Shown in pieces: positions 60,990-64,000 of a stretch of 64,000 nucleotides of DNA (within the stretch, counting starts at the first letter, position 1; each line of letters starts with the position of its first letter). The notes below the pieces were generated by a model that worked only from the letters and a program-made list of their open reading frames with translations, was not told where the DNA came from and ran no database searches. The translations under genes were made by a program, and so were the position numbers. The DNA lies in contig NZ_KV757622.1 in NCBI RefSeq assembly GCF_001712795.1, positions 62,001-126,000 on the forward strand, read 5' to 3'. The DNA comes from Nostoc sp. KVJ20 (GTDB lineage Bacteria; Cyanobacteriota; Cyanobacteriia; Cyanobacteriales; Nostocaceae).

Positions 60990-61023
60990 GTAATTCGTAA
61001 TTCGTAATTCGTAATTCGTAATT
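60990..61023. repeat. AATTCGT heptad array
   Basis: Four to five copies of GTAATTC follow the PRC-barrel gene's stop immediately. This is the inverse of the AATTACG heptad seen inside the MITE at 42703-42852. Confidence 0.7.
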
Positions 61024-61176
61024 AAATTTCAAGATTAGTCTAGCTCTTTCCTTAGAAGTAAGGAGGGGGCTAATTTTTAGTCTGGATAATGGTTTTATGA
61101 CTAAATTGTGTGTAATTAATTTTGTTTAAGTACTTATAGCGAAGACACTGTAGGCGATAGCTCTAATATTTTTTTG

Positions 61177-61443
61177 TCAACTTTCATTTTTATAAACCTT
61201 GCTACGATGTCCGACATCTATAACATTTACCAATAAAACATCATCGAAAATATCGTATATAACTCGATAATCGCCTACTCTAATTCGATATGTGTTTTCT
61301 CCACCCTGTAACTTTTTAACTCCATTGGGACGTGGTTCTATAGCCAACTCATCTATTTTGGGTTGTATGCGATCTTGTAATTCTTGAGATAATTTTTTAA
61401 ACATTTTTCTAGCACCTTTGGTAAATTTAATTTCGTAAGTCAC
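61177..61443 (-). CDS. RelE/ParE-type toxin
   Basis: 88 residues with the RelE fold pattern: YEIKFTKGARKMFKKLSQEL, then KKLQGGENTYRIRVGDYRVI and a final VNVIDVGHRSKVYK. The RIRVGDYRVIYDI block and the closing VGHR..VY are the family hallmarks. RelE toxins cut mRNA in the ribosome; ParE relatives act on gyrase. It overlaps the preceding antitoxin gene by four bases (ATGA), so the two are translationally coupled. Confidence 0.9.
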   Translation of the reverse strand: MTYEIKFTKGARKMFKKLSQELQDRIQPKIDELAIEPRPNGVKKLQGGENTYRIRVGDYRVIYDIFDDVLLVNVIDVGHRSKVYKNES

Positions 61444-61679
61444 GCTACGTCCTTTTTTCTTTCATTAGCGATTTCCTTTTTAATATCGTCCCATGCGATA
61501 AGACTATTATTTTCTAGATCACTTTTAGCAGCATGATAGGCTTTTAAATCGTTTTCGTCCTCTTCATCTTCGATTTTTTCAAGTAGTGCATGAATTTCAT
61601 CTAGGGTACTGTCGTAAGCTTGGTTTAGCAGTACGTTGATAGCTTTGATTAATTGTTCGCGTTCGTGTTCGGTTTTCAT
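61440..61679 (-). CDS. Antitoxin of the RelE-type toxin
   Basis: 79 residues, acidic and helical: MKTEHEREQLIKAINVLLNQ, then LLEKIEDEEDENDLKAYHAA and IAWDDIKKEIANERKKDVA. The C-terminal wrap-type helix is typical of antitoxins, though I see no clear RHH domain. It overlaps the toxin start by four bases and precedes it, the canonical order. A near-palindrome lies upstream. The family name is left open. Confidence 0.82.
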   Translation of the reverse strand: MKTEHEREQLIKAINVLLNQAYDSTLDEIHALLEKIEDEEDENDLKAYHAAKSDLENNSLIAWDDIKKEIANERKKDVA

Positions 61680-61706
61680 AATTAAGCCTCTTTAAGATTG
61701 TTAAGT

Positions 61707-61722
61707 TTGATTAATTTATCAA
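61707..61722 (-). promoter_or_regulatory. Near-palindrome, candidate operator of the RelBE-like pair
   Basis: TTGATTAATTTATCAA has seven of its eight base pairs symmetric and lies about 30 bases upstream of the antitoxin start. The stretch is A+T-rich, so chance is possible. Confidence 0.35.
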
Positions 61723-61731
61723 TTCTATTTT

Positions 61732-61977
61732 TTACAATGTATGTTTTGAAAACTCAATATCATCTAAGGGTAATAATCCCTCGTCCACGTCGGCAAAGTC
61801 TTCGTCAAGTGGTTCAAGGGTGGAAAGGGTTTCCAGGAGGGATTTTTTCTTGATGGGGGAAATGATGGCGAAGGGGATACCGTTTTGGGTAATAGTGAGC
61901 GGTTCGCCTGTTTTTTGGGCTTGGTTGAGTAGGGTTTGGATGGTTTCGGGGAGATCGGAAAGGGTGATTTGTGTCAT
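61732..61977 (-). CDS. Orphan Phd/YefM-like antitoxin
   Basis: 81 residues. MTQITLSDLPETIQTLLNQA, then EPLTITQNGIPFAIISPIKK, is the Phd/YefM core, and the acidic LDEDFADVDEGLLPLDDIEF is a toxin-binding tail. The next gene downstream is the antitoxin of a different pair, so this one has no toxin of its own in view. It follows a HsdS relic by 14 bases on the same strand, a place where restriction operons often carry such genes. Confidence 0.75.
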   Translation of the reverse strand: MTQITLSDLPETIQTLLNQAQKTGEPLTITQNGIPFAIISPIKKKSLLETLSTLEPLDEDFADVDEGLLPLDDIEFSKHTL

Positions 61978-61991
61978 GGTGGGTTCTGGGG

Positions 61992-62069
61992 TTAGCGGAT
62001 GGGGACTTGGCGCACATCTATTTTACCTGTGACGGCGTTGGTGATGAGGGCGGTGCGATATTCAAAACA
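61992..62069 (-). pseudogene. C-terminal relic of a type I restriction specificity subunit
   Basis: Minus-strand translation ending at a TAA (61992-61994) reads EYRTALITNAVTGKIDVR followed by QVPIR. The sequence ALITNAVTGKIDVR is the hallmark C-terminus of HsdS. An in-frame stop lies only four codons upstream, and nothing of the target recognition domains is left. It is a tail of about 25 codons. Confidence 0.65.
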
Positions 62070-62187
62070 AGATTAAATCCGGGATTCCACACCAGAACTG
62101 TCACACCACAATTAAATGGATCTATCTAGTACCTATGAACTAATTAACTCTAGGATCAACGCTAAAACAGTTTGTAACTAATTAGTG

Positions 62188-62320
62188 AACGTGAGTTCGA
62201 CAAGTCTTATTTGTCCTCTCCCCCAGCCCCTCTCCGACGCGGAGAGGGGAGCAAAAAGCGGAATTTTTCTTGCTCCTCCCTTTCCGTTTTGGGGATGGAG
62301 AGGTTCATCGAACTCACGTT
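62188..62320. mobile_element. MITE-like element with AACGTGAGTTCGA ends
   Basis: AACGTGAGTTCGA (62188-62200) and TCGAACTCACGTT (62308-62320) are perfect 13-bp inverted ends. The centre has CCCCTCTCCGACGCGGAGAGGGG, which folds into its own hairpin. AATTAG occurs on both sides (62180-62185 and 62321-62326), a possible target duplication with two spare bases. 133 bp, no gene. Confidence 0.6.
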
Positions 62321-62397
62321 AATTAGTTAACTGTTCAGAAACTCACTAAAAACTGCTAGCGTCAAACAAAGGAAAATACTGTTGTGGACTTTCGAGC

Positions 62398-64000
62398 TTG
62401 AAAACCCGTTCTAATTACTTGCAACTGTTGCCTTATATCCAACTCCAGTGGCAAACCATCGCCAAGGGACTTGTTGGTATCTTGGGATACGTACTGGCGA
62501 CATTAGTGTTAATCAATCTTGCCGGTAAATTGGCAACTCCCTTTGCAGAAGGTAATGTAGTAGCGATCGCTCAAATAACTGGCAGCTGTGCCTTAATCTT
62601 TCTTGTCAGAGGCTTATTTCAGTCTATACAAGATATGTACATGGCGAAAGCTTCTTTGCGAGTGGCTTTTCATCTCCGCCAGCAAGTCTACGCACATCTT
62701 CAAAAGCTAAATCTCAGCTATTTTGAAACGGCAAAAGCAGGTGATTTATCTTACCGCCTCACAGAAGATGTTGACCGTGTTGGCGAAGTTGTAAATAAAG
62801 TATTTCACGACTTTATCCCCTGCGTTTTGCAGTTGGTAGCAATTCCAATTTACATGGTTTACCTAAATTGGCAACTGACACTCGCAACAGTCATAATTGC
62901 CCCGCTGATGGGTATTTTAATCGGCTGGTTTGGTGAACGCTTGGGCAAGTATTCCTTAAAAAGTCAAAATCGCGTGTCGGGTTTATCAGCCATCCTGGCG
63001 GAAGTTTTCAACGGTATTCGTTTGGTACAAGCTTTTGCTGCCGAAAATTACGAAATCGCCCGCTTTGGCCATGAAGCAGAACGCAGTCTGAAAGCAAAAT
63101 ACTCAGCCGAACGCCTCAAAGCGATTCAAATTCCGATCATCGGATTTCTGGAAGCCTTAAGTGCCTTATCATTACTGATTGTGGGAGCGTGGCAAATTTC
63201 CCAAAACAACTTGACAGTGGCAAATTTTTTCAGCTATCTGGCGGCGGCGGCGCTGTTAATCGATCCCATTGGTCACACTACTAATAACTACAACGAATTT
63301 AAGCAGGGTGAAGCATCTGTTGACCGCGTTTTTGAATTGATGGCAATTCGACCGACGGTAATTGAAAAGATAAATGCGATCGCTCTCCCCCCAGTCAATG
63401 GCAAAGTAGAATATCGTCATATTTCCTTCGCCTATAAACCAGGTGAACCCGTATTAAAAGATATCAGTTTATTGGTATCGCCAGGTGAAGCGATCGCTCT
63501 TGTGGGTGCTTCTGGTGCTGGTAAAACCACATTTGTGAATCTTTTACCCCGTTTTTACGACCCAGAAGTTGGTCAAATATTCATTGACGATGTTGATATT
63601 CGGGATGTGAAGTTGCATAGTCTGCGGCGACAAATTGGGATTGTTCCTCAAGAAACCATCATGTTTTCCGGGACAATTGCCCAAAATATCGCCTTTGGAC
63701 AAGATATTTTTGACATAAAAGCAGTGAAAGAGGCGGCGAAAATTGCTAATGCCCATCAATTTATTAGCCAACTGCCAGAGGGTTATAAGACTTGGGTAGG
63801 CGAACGTGGGGTAAACTTATCTGGTGGACAAAGACAAAGAATTGCGATCGCTCGTGCTGTTCTCCTCAATCCCCAAATATTGATTCTTGATGAAGCGACA
63901 TCAGCATTAGATTCCGAATCAGAAGCACTGGTACAGGAAGCGCTGGAAAGATTGATGGAAAAACGGACGGTGTTTATTATTGCCCACCGTTTATCGACAG
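62398..64000 (+). CDS. ABC-type exporter (fused membrane and ATPase domains), 3' cut by window edge
   Basis: The open frame runs from at least 62398 to the window end, 534 codons. The membrane half starts KTRSNYLQLLPYIQLQWQTI and contains six helices with the coupling motif AKAGDLSYRLTEDVDRVGEV. The ATPase half has Walker A GASGAGKTT (near 63510), the Q-loop IVPQETIMFSGTIAQN, the signature LSGGQRQRIAIARAVLL and Walker B ILILDEATSALDS; the H-loop IIAHRLS is at the very end. It is of the MsbA/lipid-exporter or HepA type. The first possible start in frame is a TTG at 62398; no ATG lies near. The substrate is not known. Confidence 0.9.
   Translation, partial: MKTRSNYLQLLPYIQLQWQTIAKGLVGILGYVLATLVLINLAGKLATPFAEGNVVAIAQITGSCALIFLVRGLFQSIQDMYMAKASLRVAFHLRQQVYAHLQKLNLSYFETAKAGDLSYRLTEDVDRVGEVVNKVFHDFIPCVLQLVAIPIYMVYLNWQLTLATVIIAPLMGILIGWFGERLGKYSLKSQNRVSGLSAILAEVFNGIRLVQAFAAENYEIARFGHEAERSLKAKYSAERLKAIQIPIIGFLEALSALSLLIVGAWQISQNNLTVANFFSYLAAAALLIDPIGHTTNNYNEFKQGEASVDRVFELMAIRPTVIEKINAIALPPVNGKVEYRHISFAYKPGEPVLKDISLLVSPGEAIALVGASGAGKTTFVNLLPRFYDPEVGQIFIDDVDIRDVKLHSLRRQIGIVPQETIMFSGTIAQNIAFGQDIFDIKAVKEAAKIANAHQFISQLPEGYKTWVGERGVNLSGGQRQRIAIARAVLLNPQILILDEATSALDSESEALVQEALERLMEKRTVFIIAHRLST

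Noticed and set aside
63544..63771. 75-codon minus-strand frame inside the ABC exporter
   Set aside because: It is antisense to the Walker A and signature region of a clear ABC protein.

Overview
The window is chromosomal DNA from a filamentous, probably heterocyst-forming cyanobacterium (Nostocales, Nostoc/Anabaena type). I infer this from many HIP1 octamers (GCGATCGC and its GCGATCG core) inside and between genes, from heptanucleotide short tandem repeats (STRRs) typical of that order, from a carboxysome-type beta-carbonic anhydrase and a carotenoid desaturase, and from the moderate G+C. I saw no rRNA, tRNA or CRISPR array.

Layout. 1-5 kb: the end of an unknown gene, an alpha/beta hydrolase, a TPR gene that has lost its CHAT half, a duplicated 3' piece of a sugar-binding lipoprotein gene, an orphan antitoxin and the intact lipoprotein gene. 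5-11 kb: MFS transporter, accD, prepilin peptidase, a small hypothetical, leuB, a MITE-like element and a frameshifted EcsC pseudogene. 11.8-18 kb: an ABC-2 exporter pair, a pentapeptide-repeat protein, purT, a DUF72 protein and a hypothetical. 18-21 kb: tex followed by a ferredoxin. 21.5-22.9 kb holds no convincing gene. 22.9-26 kb: a compact cluster of two small EmrE/ArnEF-like membrane proteins, a FAD oxidoreductase and a polyprenyl-phosphate-type glycosyltransferase, which looks like a lipid-linked sugar pathway. 26.3-33 kb: tldD/tldE, a secreted pentapeptide protein, pyrB, mgtE. 33.5-41.7 kb: YkvA-like protein, a large GH15/phosphorylase-kinase-like protein, a TrmJ-type methyltransferase, a class A beta-lactamase-fold protein and a CrtD-like desaturase. 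41.9-48.6 kb: a PIN toxin with an unusual partner, an M16 protease, a fructosamine-kinase-like protein, an unrecognised 463-residue protein behind a 28-bp palindrome, a small membrane protein and an M50 protease. 49.4-56 kb: a DUF4212/SSS sodium symporter pair, a TPR lipoprotein, an RNase D-like exonuclease, a BON lipoprotein and CcaA-like carbonic anhydrase. 56.3-64 kb: smc, a PRC-barrel protein, a RelBE-like pair, a second orphan antitoxin beside a tiny HsdS relic, and the start of an ABC exporter that leaves the window.

The most striking theme is repeat ecology. At least five MITE-like element types with terminal inverted repeats are present, one with a clean 9-bp target duplication. STRR arrays often come as inverted pairs. 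The same repeat families that fill the intergenic DNA also sit in frame inside conserved genes (smc at three places, pyrB, the M16 protease). Several heptad repeats contain no stop codon in any of the six frames, which would let them enter genes harmlessly and which also creates false 5' extensions of pyrB and tldE.

Functions are read from motifs and family knowledge, with no database search. Start codons were corrected by hand where the longest open frame began in repeat DNA or at a rare codon.
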